From Deltaproteobacteria bacterium (lineage in GTDB: Bacteria > Myxococcota_A > UBA9160 > JAJDAL01), in contig JAJDAL010000025.1 of the NCBI GenBank assembly GCA_029261875.1, positions 124,001 through 188,000 on the forward strand: 64,000 nucleotides of DNA. The letters run 5' to 3'. Below the pieces are notes generated by a model. That model searched no databases. It had not been told where the DNA came from and saw only the letters and a program-made list of their open reading frames with translations. Shown here piece by piece: positions 1-9,616 of the stretch (position 1 is its first letter; each line of letters begins with the position of its first letter). A program made the translations under genes and the position numbers.

Positions 1-243
1 TTGATCTCGAATCTCGAACAGGTTCGTTCCCGCGATGGAAAGGTGATCGCGTTGGCGACGGAAGGCGACCGGGAGATCGCCGCCAAGGCGAACGAAGTGA
101 TCTACATGCCCGAACTCGGCGAATTCTTGTCCGCCATCATTGCGACGATCCCCCTGCAGCTGCTCGCCTATCACATCGCCTGTTTGAAGGGCACGGACGT
201 CGACCAACCGCGAAACCTCGCCAAGAGCGTCACCGTCGAGTAA
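1..243 (+). CDS. glmS: GlmS C-terminus (5' truncated)
   Basis: The last 80 residues of glutamine--fructose-6-phosphate aminotransferase (isomerizing), which makes glucosamine-6-phosphate for peptidoglycan, LPS and amino-sugar synthesis. The reading frame is open from base 1, so the true start lies outside the window and the TTG at base 1 is only an internal Leu codon. The visible part covers the end of the second SIS isomerase domain (the segment with [20 protein letters not shown]) and the signature terminus [15 protein letters not shown], which is nearly invariant in the family. It lies about 130 bp upstream of the helicase gene on the same strand. I see no strong hairpin in the gap. Identification is firm; only the extent is unknown. 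Confidence 0.95.
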   Translation: MISNLEQVRSRDGKVIALATEGDREIAAKANEVIYMPELGEFLSAIIATIPLQLLAYHIACLKGTDVDQPRNLAKSVTVE

Positions 244-374
244 CCCGCGCCGGGCCGTTTACGCGGAAGGGGTCCTCGCCTACCCTCGCTCTACCCCTTT
301 CGCACCGTTCTCCATCGATCCTCCGTCGATGTTTGGAAGGAGCGAACGCACTGCGCGACTCGCTCCGGGAACCG

Positions 375-2567
375 ATGGCTGTGAGTGTTGGAATAACTGC
401 AGAATCCTTTACCTCGGGTCTGAATCCGGAACAGCGCCGTGCGGTCGAGACCACCGAAGGTCCGCTCCTGGTGCTCGCGGGGGCGGGGAGCGGCAAGACC
501 CGCGTTCTCGTGCATCGGATCGCCTATTTGGTGGGGGGCTGCGGAATTCCCTCTCAGGGTGTGCTGGCGGTCACCTTCACCAATAAAGCGGCCGGGGAGA
601 TGCGCGACCGGGTGCACAAGCTGCTCGGCCCGGCGGCGGAAGATCTCTGGGTAACGACGTTTCACTCCGCGTGCGTGCGGATCCTGCGGCGCGACATCGG
701 ACATCTGGGTTTGTCGCGCGGCTTCGTCATCTACGACGAAGCCGACAGCCTGGGGCTGGTCAAGCGCGCCATCAAGCACCGCGAACTCGATCCCAAGGTT
801 TACGACCCGCGGCGCTTGCGCTGGCGAATCGACCAATGGAAGAACAGCGGCCTGTTGCCCAATCACGCGGCGGAAGAGGCGCGCGACAGCGACGCCCAGA
901 CCGCCGCCGAGGTGTATGCCACCTACCAGCGCATGCTCGCCGACAACGGCGCCCTGGATTTCGGCGATTTGCTGCTGCAGACGACGGTTCTCTTCGAGCG
1001 CTTCCCCGCCGTGCTCGAATTCTACCGCCAACGCTGGCAGTACGTCCTGGTCGACGAATATCAGGATACGAACCGCGTTCAGTACACGTTGCTTCAACAG
1101 CTCGTTGCCGGGCATCGCAACGTGTGTGTGGTCGGTGATCCCGATCAATCGGTTTACGGGTGGCGCGGTGCCGACGTGCGCAACATCCTCGATTTCGAGA
1201 AAGATTATCCCGAAGCCCAGGTCGTGAAGCTCGAGCGCAATTATCGTTCGACCCAACCCATCCTCGACGCCGCATCGGCGGTGGTGGCGAACAACGTCGA
1301 TCGCAAAGAGAAGGAATTGTGGACGGACCAGAAGGGCGGGGAGCCCATCGAACTCTACGAGGCCAACGACGATCGCGACGAAGCGCAATACGTGATTCAC
1401 CGGGTGTTGGCGATGGTGCAGGACGGCAGTCGGAGCTTCGGGGATTTCGCGGTCTTCTATCGCACCAACGCCCAGTCGCGGTCTTTCGAAGAAGAGCTGC
1501 TCAAATACGACGTCCCCTACGACATCGTGGGCGGCGTGCGGTTCTATGAACGCGCGGAAGTGAAGGATGCCCTCGCTTATCTGCGCTTGATCGTGAATCC
1601 GAGCGACGGCATGGCGCTGCGCCGCATCGTCAACAACCCGCCGCGCGGCATCGGGAAGACCGCAATCGCCCAGGCGGAAGCGTGGGCGGACGAACAGGGC
1701 AAATCCCTGCTGGAGGGTCTCCACGCACTGGGGGACAGCACGCACCGGGCCGCGGGCAAGGTTCGTATCTTCCTCGAGCTGTACCGGGATTTGTGTGATG
1801 CGGCGACGACGCGCGAACTCGACGAGCTGGTCGCGTACCTGCTCGACCGTTCGGGGTACTTGCGATATCTGGAGCGCCAGGGAACACCGGAATCCGAGAG
1901 TCGGCTGGAGAACCTGCGCGAACTCCTGACCGGCGCCCAGGATTTCGCCGGTGCCAATCGCGATGGCGAAGCCGATCGGTCGACCATCGAATTGTTTCTC
2001 GATCAAGTGGCCCTCGTGTCGGATCTCGATAGCTACGAAGGTCGGCACGATCGCGTGACGCTCATGACCGCCCATTCCGCCAAGGGCCTCGAGTTTCCGG
2101 TGGTGTTCCTGGTGGGAATGGAGGAAGGGATCCTCCCCCACGCGGCTTCGTCCCGGGACGCCTCGGGAATCGAAGAAGAGCGGCGACTCTGCTACGTGGG
2201 CATGACGCGCGCGCGGGAGCGCCTGTTCCTGACCTGTGCGGGAGAACGCCGGCGCTACGGTTCGCGCACTTACAGCATTCCCTCGCGCTTCCTGGCGGAG
2301 ATTCCCGCTGAGCACGTGACGGGCAGCGAAGGCCTGACCCGGGGCGCTACGGCGGGCGGGCCGTCCATCGACTACTCCTACGGACAGTGGGAAGGGGACG
2401 AGACGCCGCCCCTCGAGCGCGGCACGCGCGTGCGGCATCCGATCTTCGGTCCGGGCATCGTGGAACAGGTGTCGGGTGCGGGGACGAATTGTAAGCTTCG
2501 GATTCGCTTCGATCGGGTGGGAATGAAAACCGTCATGCTGCGCTTCGCAGACCTCGAATTCGGTTGA
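375..2567 (+). CDS. pcrA: UvrD/PcrA-type superfamily 1 DNA helicase
   Basis: ATP-dependent 3'-5' DNA helicase for repair and replication restart, 730 residues from the ATG at 375. Visible motifs in order: Walker A AGAGSGKT (35-42), motif Ia TFTNKAAGEM (about 67-76), Walker B DEYQDT (227-232), motif III GDPDQSVYGWRGA (254-266), motif IV around LERNYRST, motif V TAHSAKGLEF, and motif VI YVGMTRARERL. The C-terminus holds a Tudor-like module (GTRVRHPIFGPGIVEQV) as in PcrA, where it contacts RNA polymerase. An in-frame TTG at 333 would add 14 residues, but the family begins close to the LNPEQRRAV motif, which favours 375. UvrD and PcrA cannot be told apart from sequence alone. The methyltransferase starts 4 bp downstream. 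Confidence 0.93.
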   Translation: MAVSVGITAESFTSGLNPEQRRAVETTEGPLLVLAGAGSGKTRVLVHRIAYLVGGCGIPSQGVLAVTFTNKAAGEMRDRVHKLLGPAAEDLWVTTFHSACVRILRRDIGHLGLSRGFVIYDEADSLGLVKRAIKHRELDPKVYDPRRLRWRIDQWKNSGLLPNHAAEEARDSDAQTAAEVYATYQRMLADNGALDFGDLLLQTTVLFERFPAVLEFYRQRWQYVLVDEYQDTNRVQYTLLQQLVAGHRNVCVVGDPDQSVYGWRGADVRNILDFEKDYPEAQVVKLERNYRSTQPILDAASAVVANNVDRKEKELWTDQKGGEPIELYEANDDRDEAQYVIHRVLAMVQDGSRSFGDFAVFYRTNAQSRSFEEELLKYDVPYDIVGGVRFYERAEVKDALAYLRLIVNPSDGMALRRIVNNPPRGIGKTAIAQAEAWADEQGKSLLEGLHALGDSTHRAAGKVRIFLELYRDLCDAATTRELDELVAYLLDRSGYLRYLERQGTPESESRLENLRELLTGAQDFAGANRDGEADRSTIELFLDQVALVSDLDSYEGRHDRVTLMTAHSAKGLEFPVVFLVGMEEGILPHAASSRDASGIEEERRLCYVGMTRARERLFLTCAGERRRYGSRTYSIPSRFLAEIPAEHVTGSEGLTRGATAGGPSIDYSYGQWEGDETPPLERGTRVRHPIFGPGIVEQVSGAGTNCKLRIRFDRVGMKTVMLRFADLEFG

Positions 2568-2571
2568 CCCC

Positions 2572-3639
2572 ATGGTCTCCCTGGAACGCGGTTGGTACCT
2601 GAGCCGCCTGGCGCGCATGCTCGATCGCTTCGCCGCCGTGCCGCTGCTGCGCGCCGGTCTGCAGCTGGGTTTGTTCGAGAAGCTCCGGGAACCGCACACG
2701 GTCGAGCAATTGGCGGACGACCTGGGCCTCCAGCGCGACCTGGTCGGCGGCTGGGCCCGTTCCACCTATGCCCAGGGCTTCTTGCGCCGTCAGGGAGACT
2801 GCTACCGGACCAGCGAATTCGTGCGTTGGATCCTCGATTCCAAAGAATCCGCTTCCCTCCAATCGCTGATCGATCAAGTCACCGACGATTGGGGACCGCG
2901 CCTGCGCGACATTTCCGGTTTCATGCAGGGCAACGCGCGCGATGCCTTTGGCTCGACGGAAGAATCCCTGCGCATGGCCGAGGTATCGCGCCTGATCGAA
3001 GACTCGGCGTTGCGCGTGCTCGGTCGCGTTCCGGGGGCGCGCCGGGCGCGTCGGGTGCTCGACATCGGCTGCGGATACGGAACCTACCTCGCCGGATTCC
3101 TGCGGCGTTACCGCGACGCGCAAGGCATCGGGATCGAACGCGACCCCGCGGTCGCCGAGCAAGCGCGGCGGCAGCTCGACGAGGCGCAGGTTTCGCGCCG
3201 CGGAGAGATCCGCATTGGCGATTTCGCCAGCATGGAGTTCCCGCTGGGCAACTTCGATCTGATCCTGCTCAACAACAATCTCTTCTACTTTCCACCCGAC
3301 AGCCACCCCGCACTGTTCCGGCGCATCTACGACCGGCTGTCGCCGCGCGGCGTTCTCGCGGTCCAGACCCCGGTGGCGAGTGCGAACTGGACCGCGCGCA
3401 CGGTGGGGAGCGCGGCCTGGGCGGCGGAATTCGACCTGTATCTCCTGACTCACGGAAACCTGTTCGGTTTGCCCGATGTCGAAACGCTTCGCCGTGATCT
3501 CGAATTGGCGGGCTTCGCCGAAACCGGGGACGTCGCGATCTTCCCGGGCGGTGTGTCGCGCTTCATCTGGGCGCGACGCGGACAAGTTGGCGAAGCGGTC
3601 GGGAACCCCGAGCGCAAGGCAGGCTCCGAAGCGTCCTAG
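2572..3639 (+). CDS. SAM-dependent methyltransferase with N-terminal winged-helix-like domain
   Basis: 355 residues. The N-terminal part (about 15-80, with LFEKLREPHTVEQLADDLGL) looks like the dimerization/winged-helix domain of class I O-methyltransferases. Next comes the Rossmann fold with motif I LDIGCGYGTYL near residue 163, an acidic residue (GIERD) that would bind the SAM ribose, and motif LNNNLFYF in the motif IV region. The substrate cannot be read from sequence; small-molecule or glycan methylation are both possible. It starts 4 bp after the helicase stop, so the two are probably co-transcribed. Its stop overlaps by 4 bp the stop of the convergent VOC gene. Confidence 0.8.
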   Translation: MVSLERGWYLSRLARMLDRFAAVPLLRAGLQLGLFEKLREPHTVEQLADDLGLQRDLVGGWARSTYAQGFLRRQGDCYRTSEFVRWILDSKESASLQSLIDQVTDDWGPRLRDISGFMQGNARDAFGSTEESLRMAEVSRLIEDSALRVLGRVPGARRARRVLDIGCGYGTYLAGFLRRYRDAQGIGIERDPAVAEQARRQLDEAQVSRRGEIRIGDFASMEFPLGNFDLILLNNNLFYFPPDSHPALFRRIYDRLSPRGVLAVQTPVASANWTARTVGSAAWAAEFDLYLLTHGNLFGLPDVETLRRDLELAGFAETGDVAIFPGGVSRFIWARRGQVGEAVGNPERKAGSEAS

Positions 3640-4049
3640 GCCGGAGGCGCTTTGAGTTCGACGACGTTCCCGTCGGGGTCGCGGATGTAGATCGAGAGCC
3701 CGTTTCCGTCCGCCCCATAGCGTTCCGCGGCTTCGCCGGCTTCCACTCCGTGACTTTGCAGGTGGCCGCGAATTTTCGCTTCGTCGAAATGCCCGAGCTG
3801 GAGCGCAAAGTGATCCATGTTGCGCGCTTGTTCGCCCGCCCCCGGGCCGCCGAGTTTTCCGAGCGGCCCCCCTACGTCGACGAGGTCCACCAGGCTGGCG
3901 CCGGCGCGCATTTGAATCAACCCCAAGGCCTCGATGCGTCGCTCCTCGGTACAGCCCAAGACCTCGCGGTAGAACCGGACCGCGCGCTCGGCGTCGGCGA
4001 CGCGCAGCACCACGTGGTCGATTTTGAAAATTTCGATGGGATGCGTCAT
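3636..4049 (-). CDS. VOC (glyoxalase/dioxygenase-fold) protein
   Basis: 137 residues, the normal size for a single vicinal-oxygen-chelate domain. The sequence starts FKIDHVVLRVADAERAVRFYREVLG, the classic first beta-alpha-beta-beta-beta module, and ends with YIRDPDGNVVEL, the second. Candidate metal ligands are the His of DHVVLRV, the His of MDHFALQL and the Glu of NVVEL. It could be a lactoylglutathione lyase-like, fosfomycin-resistance-like or dioxygenase-like enzyme; the exact reaction cannot be assigned. The ATG start is fixed by a 4-bp ATGA overlap with the upstream membrane protein gene, so the two are translationally coupled. Confidence 0.85.
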   Translation of the reverse strand: MTHPIEIFKIDHVVLRVADAERAVRFYREVLGCTEERRIEALGLIQMRAGASLVDLVDVGGPLGKLGGPGAGEQARNMDHFALQLGHFDEAKIRGHLQSHGVEAGEAAERYGADGNGLSIYIRDPDGNVVELKAPPA

Positions 4050-5653
4050 GGGAACTTCACCTTGAATCCTCCGGAAAAAGAGATTACGTGCGGGCGGTCG
4101 AAATGGATCGCCGCAAAGGCGGGTCGACCTTCGCGGTCGGGAAAGCGTCGGATGCGCGCGGAGTCGGACGCACTGCGCTCGACCTCGCGCAGGAATCGGG
4201 CGCCGAACGGATAGAGGGCGTGGGGACCGTCGAGTAACAGGTACGTGTGGTCCGGCGTTCCTTCGAGCTCCCAACGGTGTTGGCCCGGGATCACGCTTTG
4301 GAACTCCCAAACGGGCTCCGTCAACGGGATGTCGCGGGTCAGGAAGCGCAGCGGTTCGTTGCTCCCCCAGTCGAGGGAAACGGCGGGGCGTCCTCCCCGG
4401 TCCTGCACGTAATCCGCCAGCGCGTAGATGGCGTCGGACCAGCGGCCGCGTCCACCGGTATCTCGGAGCCACGCCAGGTCGCGTGCGGTGGCGAGCGCGC
4501 CCGCGACGACGCCAACCAGGACGAGGGAGCCCGCGACCCCACCGGCGATCCGGCCGCGTTCCCGCCACAGGTGAACGACCGCGCAGGCGAGGAGTAGTTG
4601 CGGAAAGGGGTAGAGGTTCAATACGTGGTGGAGTCGCGCGGCGCCGGGCGTAACGAAGAAAACGACCGCACCCAACGAACTGGCCAAGCACGCGAAGCGA
4701 AACGCGGGGGCGGCCTTGCGCCAGGAAACGAGCGCCATCAACACCCCGGCGCCGTACAACGCCGCCCACGGCACGGCCCAGCGCGGATTCCCGGCGGCGA
4801 GCTTCTCGAATCGCCCGCCGGATTCCACCAAACGGCGGAAGTAGGATCCGTCGAGGCTGTAGAGCGCCGCGTGGAACTTTTCCGTGAGGTCGGTTCGGTC
4901 TCCGAGCAAGGCGCCCGCTTGCAGGATGTCGCCGATCCAGAACCACACTGGAAGACTTCCGAGCGCGAAGCCCAGCAACAGAACGAGCAGTTCGGGGCGT
5001 TGTTCGCGAAACACATGGACGAGCCGCTTCGGGGCCGCCAACCCGAATGCCAGGAACGCGACCGCCAGGGCGCCGGAAAAATCGGCCTTGTGGTAGACGC
5101 CGAGTCCGAAGACCACACCCGCGCCCCCGATCCACAGCCAACGTCGTTGGGAAAAGCCGCGCAACGCGAGCCACAGGCCCAGTGCTTTGCAGAGGAACGC
5201 CAGGGCGAAGGGACCCCAATCGTGACGGCTGCCGAGTACGAAGGAGGCATCGCTTGCGAGGATGAGACCCAGCAGGACGGCGACGCCCGCGCCCGCGATC
5301 CGCTCGGTCCAGAGCATCGCGGCCAACAGCCCCAGCAACGCGATCGAAAGCGTGGCTGCGCGCAGGACCGCGACGCCGCCCCCGAACAGCGCGAACACGG
5401 GGACGAGCACCTGCGTCTTGAGACCGCCGAGATAGGCCTGGGCCCGAACGAACACCGGTCGCTCGGCGAGCCAGACGACTTTGGAACCCGGCACGTGATT
5501 CGACCGGATTTCTCCGTCCAGGAATTCGAGCGCGGGGCCCGCGTGAAGCGCTTCGTCGTAGTAGAGCCCCGGCGTTTCCAGGTCGCGTCCCGCCAGGGCG
5601 AGTACGCCCGTGCCGAGCAAGACCCAGACGAGAAAAATTCGGCCCTGCCTCAC
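4046..5653 (-). CDS. GT39/ArnT-like polytopic membrane glycosyltransferase
   Basis: 535 residues with many hydrophobic helices. The first helix (about 5-22) is followed by GLYYDEALHAGPALEF. An acidic residue in the first periplasmic loop after helix 1 (here in YYDEA) is the hallmark of PMT/ArnT-like GT-C enzymes, which transfer sugar from polyprenyl phosphate to periplasmic acceptors. The C-terminal about 130 residues are a soluble periplasmic domain (from RDTGGRGRWSDAIYALADYVQ). The start is a GTG 10 bp below the stop of the preceding minus-strand gene, and the 3' end overlaps the VOC start by 4 bp, so these three form an operon. Donor and acceptor are unknown. Confidence 0.72.
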   Translation of the reverse strand: MRQGRIFLVWVLLGTGVLALAGRDLETPGLYYDEALHAGPALEFLDGEIRSNHVPGSKVVWLAERPVFVRAQAYLGGLKTQVLVPVFALFGGGVAVLRAATLSIALLGLLAAMLWTERIAGAGVAVLLGLILASDASFVLGSRHDWGPFALAFLCKALGLWLALRGFSQRRWLWIGGAGVVFGLGVYHKADFSGALAVAFLAFGLAAPKRLVHVFREQRPELLVLLLGFALGSLPVWFWIGDILQAGALLGDRTDLTEKFHAALYSLDGSYFRRLVESGGRFEKLAAGNPRWAVPWAALYGAGVLMALVSWRKAAPAFRFACLASSLGAVVFFVTPGAARLHHVLNLYPFPQLLLACAVVHLWRERGRIAGGVAGSLVLVGVVAGALATARDLAWLRDTGGRGRWSDAIYALADYVQDRGGRPAVSLDWGSNEPLRFLTRDIPLTEPVWEFQSVIPGQHRWELEGTPDHTYLLLDGPHALYPFGARFLREVERSASDSARIRRFPDREGRPAFAAIHFDRPHVISFSGGFKVKFP

Positions 5654-5663
5654 GGAGAAACCT

Positions 5664-7157
5664 TCACAGGGGCGGCCGAACCAAGAAGAGGTTCAGGGAA
5701 GCACCGCTCTCTTCGCGCTTCGAGATTTGGATTCCCTTGCGCGTGAGTCGGTCCAGGAACATCTCTTCTTCCTTGCGACTCTTCCAGAGCGCGTGGTGGA
5801 CGAAGACCACCCAGACCCGCGTATTGTCCCGGATCGTCCGTTCCAGGGCGGCGTAATCCATGTGGCTTCCGTCTTTGGGGATCTCGGTCCAGTCTTTGGG
5901 GATTTCGAGTGCGCGCGTGCGGGTGTAGTAGAGCAATGCGGGAATCGCTTCGTGATAGACGTAGATCACGTCGCCCGCGCGAAAATCCGCGGCCAGGCTT
6001 TCCGCCAGGGGGCGGAGCTCCTGGAGCCGCGGTGGGTCGACGCTGCGCAGAAGGGCCTCGCTCGCCTGGGGGGCCAACAGCAGGAACCCGATTGCGACCC
6101 CCAGAAAACGCCGCAGGATCCCGTGCGGCTGCCAGAGCGGTGCCACTCCCGCCGCCACGCCGACAAACAGGATGGGGACGACGAAGAGCACCAAACGACC
6201 GTGGAAGGGGTGCTCGATGGGAGACAGGGTGGGAAAGGGGTAGAGCTTCGCCGCCGACGCCCCCAGCACCGCGAGCAGGGGAAACGCCAGAATCGCGAGC
6301 GTTCGGCGCGAGGAGCGAAACATCCACACGCATCCGATGGTGAAGATCGAGAGCGAGAAAAGCGGATACGCGAATCCGGCCGGATCCGCGAACGCGCCGA
6401 GGGCGCTGCGGGGAAACCAAAGCAGGTCTTCGAAGCTGCCGGGTGGCAGGGGCATGAAGCCCGCTGCCCAGAATCGGTGAAGGCCCGCACTGCCCGTGGT
6501 CCCGCGCAAGACGCTGGCGTAGAGCACGGCGAAGGAAAGCAACCAGCCGCCGACGACAGCCAGGCGTCGGGCGTCGCGCGCTTTGCGCCACAGGATCGCA
6601 AGTCCCACGCCCGCGCACACGAACACCGCGGTGTGCGAAATCCACACGCCCACCGCTCCGGCGCAAAGCAGTCCGATCCCGTCCGGACGGCGAAGCGCGG
6701 CCCACGAAATCCACAGGCCCACACAGACGTCCAGCGCGTACGGTTTTACCTGGGCGGCGTAGAAGATCAGCGGTTCGCAGAAAACGAACAGTGCGCTGGC
6801 GAAGAGCGCCGCAGACATCGGGAGGAGGCGTCGTGCGACGCCAAAGAAAAGGGGAAGCGCGAGCAGGGATGCGAATAGGGGAACGATTCGCAAGCTGAGT
6901 TCGCTGGAATCGCCCGCGGTCAGCGCGAGTTTCTCGAGTAGCAGGAATCCGTAGGGCGCCCCCTGATCGTAGGCCAGGGGTGCGCGCAGGGCGGCGGCGC
7001 TGCGCTCGATCAGGTTGAGGACGAGTTTGGCTTCATCGACCCAGAGCGAAGCGTTGTCGGCGTAGCGGCCGATGCGTAGGGCGGCACCGATGGCGAGCAA
7101 AACGCCGATCAGCGCCTTGGCGGGTCTCGAGAGCGGATTTTGCGCGCTTGCGATCAC
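5664..7157 (-). CDS. GT39-like polytopic membrane glycosyltransferase
   Basis: 497 residues from the GTG at 7157. An alternative GTG/ATG-type start at 7217 would add 20 mostly hydrophilic residues; 7157 is preferred because AGGTGAGAAGAAG lies just upstream. The first helix (LIGVLLAIGAALRIG) is followed by SLWVDEAKLVLNLIE, with the acidic pair expected in the first periplasmic loop of GT-C enzymes. Further helices carry the FYAAQVKPYALD motif common in bacterial proteins of this type. The C-terminus (RPLAESLAADFRAGDVIYVYHE onward) is a soluble periplasmic domain. It is first in a minus-strand operon with the next GT39-like gene and the VOC gene. Substrate unknown. Confidence 0.72.
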   Translation of the reverse strand: MIASAQNPLSRPAKALIGVLLAIGAALRIGRYADNASLWVDEAKLVLNLIERSAAALRAPLAYDQGAPYGFLLLEKLALTAGDSSELSLRIVPLFASLLALPLFFGVARRLLPMSAALFASALFVFCEPLIFYAAQVKPYALDVCVGLWISWAALRRPDGIGLLCAGAVGVWISHTAVFVCAGVGLAILWRKARDARRLAVVGGWLLSFAVLYASVLRGTTGSAGLHRFWAAGFMPLPPGSFEDLLWFPRSALGAFADPAGFAYPLFSLSIFTIGCVWMFRSSRRTLAILAFPLLAVLGASAAKLYPFPTLSPIEHPFHGRLVLFVVPILFVGVAAGVAPLWQPHGILRRFLGVAIGFLLLAPQASEALLRSVDPPRLQELRPLAESLAADFRAGDVIYVYHEAIPALLYYTRTRALEIPKDWTEIPKDGSHMDYAALERTIRDNTRVWVVFVHHALWKSRKEEEMFLDRLTRKGIQISKREESGASLNLFLVRPPL

Positions 7158-7408
7158 CTTCTTCTCACCTGCCAGCGTCCGAACTCGTGAATGGGGAGGG
7201 CGCCCCAAAGTAGCCACCTCCCACGCGTTTCATCACCTGACTCCACTGTGGCAGACTGCGGGGTGCGAAACCGGGGGGTAGGGCAGCCGTTCTGCAGGCT
7301 TCACTTCTGGACAGTCTACTTTTTGTCGCTGGGTGCGTCGCAATCGCCGCAACCCTGCGCGCCTGGCGATCGGACGCCAGCCCGCGGGTTGCCCTCCTGT
7401 ACGGCCTG

Positions 7409-9616
7409 TTGGTCGTGGCCTTTTTCGGCCCGGCGCTCCTGACCCCAAAGCACCACGTACCCACCGACATCGCCTATGGCTTCACTCCGTTCGCGAGCGA
7501 GGTCGGGGAAAACCACCGAGCCGGGAATCCGCTGCTCCAGGACGTGACGCTTCAGTTCTTGCCCTTCCGCACACTGGTGCGGGAGCAGTGGCTTGCGGGC
7601 GAGTGGCCGCTCTGGAGTCACGCGCTCGGGACCGGTCAGCCGCTTCTGGGCAATGGTCAATCCGCACCCTTTGCGCCGCTTCACCTGCTCGCGCTCCCGC
7701 TCCCCCCCCTGCGCGGAATGACCGTGGCGGCCGCCTGGCAGACGTATCTCGCACTGCTGCTCATGCATGCCCTGCTGCGTTCGCTCGGGGCGGGGAATCG
7801 GGGCGCCAGCCTGGCCGCGGTCGCCTACGGGCTGTCGAGCTATTCGATTGCCTGGCTCTATCACCCCCACAGCATGACGGCGGCTTGGATTCCCGGCGTA
7901 TTGCTGGGAATCGTGAGCTTGGCGCGCGCGGAGCGGGGCAGCGGCGCGGGCCTGGTGGTTTGCGGGTTGGGGCTCGCGTTGTCGGGACATCCCGAGACCG
8001 TGGCCAAGACCGCGTTGTTCTGTCTGGCGACCGCCGCTGCGGCCGCACGGCCGCTGTCGGGGATCGCGCGCGCGCGCTTTGCCGGGCGCTTGGCGATCGC
8101 GGGAATGCTGTGTTTCGGCCTGGCGGCGCCCGCTTTGCTGCCGCTGCTGGAATTCATTCCCTACGGCGATCGCTTCGCCGCCGTGCGCATGGCGCCGAAA
8201 CTGGTTCAGCCGCCGACCTTTGCTCCGGAGTTTCTGTGGCCCCTCGTCAACCCGCTGGCCTTCGGAAGTCCCGTGGATCGCAACTGGTCGGGGCCGTGGA
8301 ATTGGAGCGAATTGTGTTCCGTGTACGCGGGCGCGCTCACCCTTGCGATCGCGCTGGCGGGCGGGCTGCTGGGGACGCCGCGCGTGCGCGCCTTGTGGAT
8401 TGCGGCGGCGCTCTCCCTGTGGGTCGCCTTCGAACTGGCGCCCGTATCGGATCTGCTGCGCGCGCTACCGGGTTTCGAATACGCGACCAACGCGCGTTGG
8501 CGCCTGGGATTCATCCTGGCGCTGTCCGTGGCGGCGGGCTTGAGCGTCGAAAGTCTGATTGCGTCCAAACGCGCGCGCCAGATCGGCAGCCTTTGCCTGC
8601 TGGCGGTGAGTTTCGCGGTGGCGGTGTCGATCCCGCCGGCGGGCGCGTTGGGGCAGCGCGTCGGTTGGGGGCTTTCCCTGCTGGGACTGTGGAGTGCAGC
8701 GGCACTGCTCTCGAGCGGACGTTCCGGGGCGGTTGCGATCGTGGCGACGGGCTTGTTGTCCGTGGAACTCCTGCTGCTGGGTTCGCGCTTCCATCCGCGC
8801 GTCGACGCGCGTCTCGACCTGCACCCGCCGCCGGCGATCGAGGCCGCACGCGCCCACGCCGGTGAAGGCGCGACGCCGCGCGTGGGGGCCCATCGCGCGG
8901 GGCTCTTCCCCAATTTGCCCGCGCTCTACGGAATGGGTGATCCGCGCGGCAACGATCCGATGCGCCCCGCGCTGGCGGCGCAGATCATCGGGCGACGCAT
9001 GTCGCCCTTCTTTCAGCCCGGCCAGATCGTCCTTCAACAGGGAATTCCCCCGACCGACTTCTACCGCTATCTCGGAATCGAATACTTTTTTTCCGGTCCC
9101 GACACACCGCTGCGCGCTCCCTGGGAGCGCATCTACGAAGACCCCGACAACGTGGTCTGGTTCAATTCCGAGAGTCTTCCGCGCTTCTCGTTTCCGGATC
9201 AGATGCGAATCGTACGCCCGTCGGATTCCCTGCGAGCCGCCCTCACGCTGCGCGACTTCCAAGCCGCCGGTGTCGCGCTGCAGCCCGAGATGTCGAACCA
9301 CAAACAGACCGGCAGTGTCAGCGTGCGCGCGATTCGCGCCAACGGCTATACGCTGGACGTTGCGTCGGAAACGGGTGGGTGGGTGGTGTCGAGTGTGAGT
9401 TTCGTTCCGGGCTGGCGCATCGAAGACGGCGCGGGGTGGAGCGGCGAGGCCCTGCGCGTCAATCACGGCTTCTTGGGCTTCGAAGTTCCCGCCGGTCGCC
9501 GAGAGCTTCAGGTCGACTACGTGCCGCGGAGCTGGCGACTCAGCGGGTGGTTGGTGGGTGCCGCGCTACTCGGATGCGTGGCGTGGGGGCGGCTCGACAC
9601 CGACCACGCGCGGTGA
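7409..9616 (+). CDS. YfhO-like polytopic membrane protein
   Basis: 735 residues. The stretch with LPFRTLVREQWLAGEWPLW followed by GTGQPLLGNGQSAPFAPLHLL is the recurring first-loop pattern of YfhO-family bacterial membrane proteins, which are implicated in glycosylating lipoteichoic acids or other surface polymers. The C-terminal about 250 residues form a soluble domain ending in a last helix (LSGWLVGAALLGCVAW). TTG at 7409 is the first canonical start, yet the frame is open and hydrophobic back to a stop at 7238-7240, so the true N-terminus may be longer and use a rare start. The 3' end overlaps the convergent GT2 gene by 51 bp. Function is inferred from family resemblance only. Confidence 0.7.
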   Translation: MVVAFFGPALLTPKHHVPTDIAYGFTPFASEVGENHRAGNPLLQDVTLQFLPFRTLVREQWLAGEWPLWSHALGTGQPLLGNGQSAPFAPLHLLALPLPPLRGMTVAAAWQTYLALLLMHALLRSLGAGNRGASLAAVAYGLSSYSIAWLYHPHSMTAAWIPGVLLGIVSLARAERGSGAGLVVCGLGLALSGHPETVAKTALFCLATAAAAARPLSGIARARFAGRLAIAGMLCFGLAAPALLPLLEFIPYGDRFAAVRMAPKLVQPPTFAPEFLWPLVNPLAFGSPVDRNWSGPWNWSELCSVYAGALTLAIALAGGLLGTPRVRALWIAAALSLWVAFELAPVSDLLRALPGFEYATNARWRLGFILALSVAAGLSVESLIASKRARQIGSLCLLAVSFAVAVSIPPAGALGQRVGWGLSLLGLWSAAALLSSGRSGAVAIVATGLLSVELLLLGSRFHPRVDARLDLHPPPAIEAARAHAGEGATPRVGAHRAGLFPNLPALYGMGDPRGNDPMRPALAAQIIGRRMSPFFQPGQIVLQQGIPPTDFYRYLGIEYFFSGPDTPLRAPWERIYEDPDNVVWFNSESLPRFSFPDQMRIVRPSDSLRAALTLRDFQAAGVALQPEMSNHKQTGSVSVRAIRANGYTLDVASETGGWVVSSVSFVPGWRIEDGAGWSGEALRVNHGFLGFEVPAGRRELQVDYVPRSWRLSGWLVGAALLGCVAWGRLDTDHAR

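Noticed and set aside
291-2765. Long minus-strand open frame of 824 codons across the helicase gene
   Set aside because: It mirrors the helicase, has no domain motif, an Arg/His/Gln-rich composition and arises from codon bias in GC-rich DNA.
2533-3585. Minus-strand 350-codon frame over the first methyltransferase gene
   Set aside because: Shadow frame; the + strand has SAM-binding motifs and a coherent fold.
4598-6878. Large + strand open frames across the two minus-strand GT39-like genes
   Set aside because: No motifs or hydrophobic segments and highly charged low-complexity sequence; the minus strand encodes well-formed membrane proteins with soluble domains.
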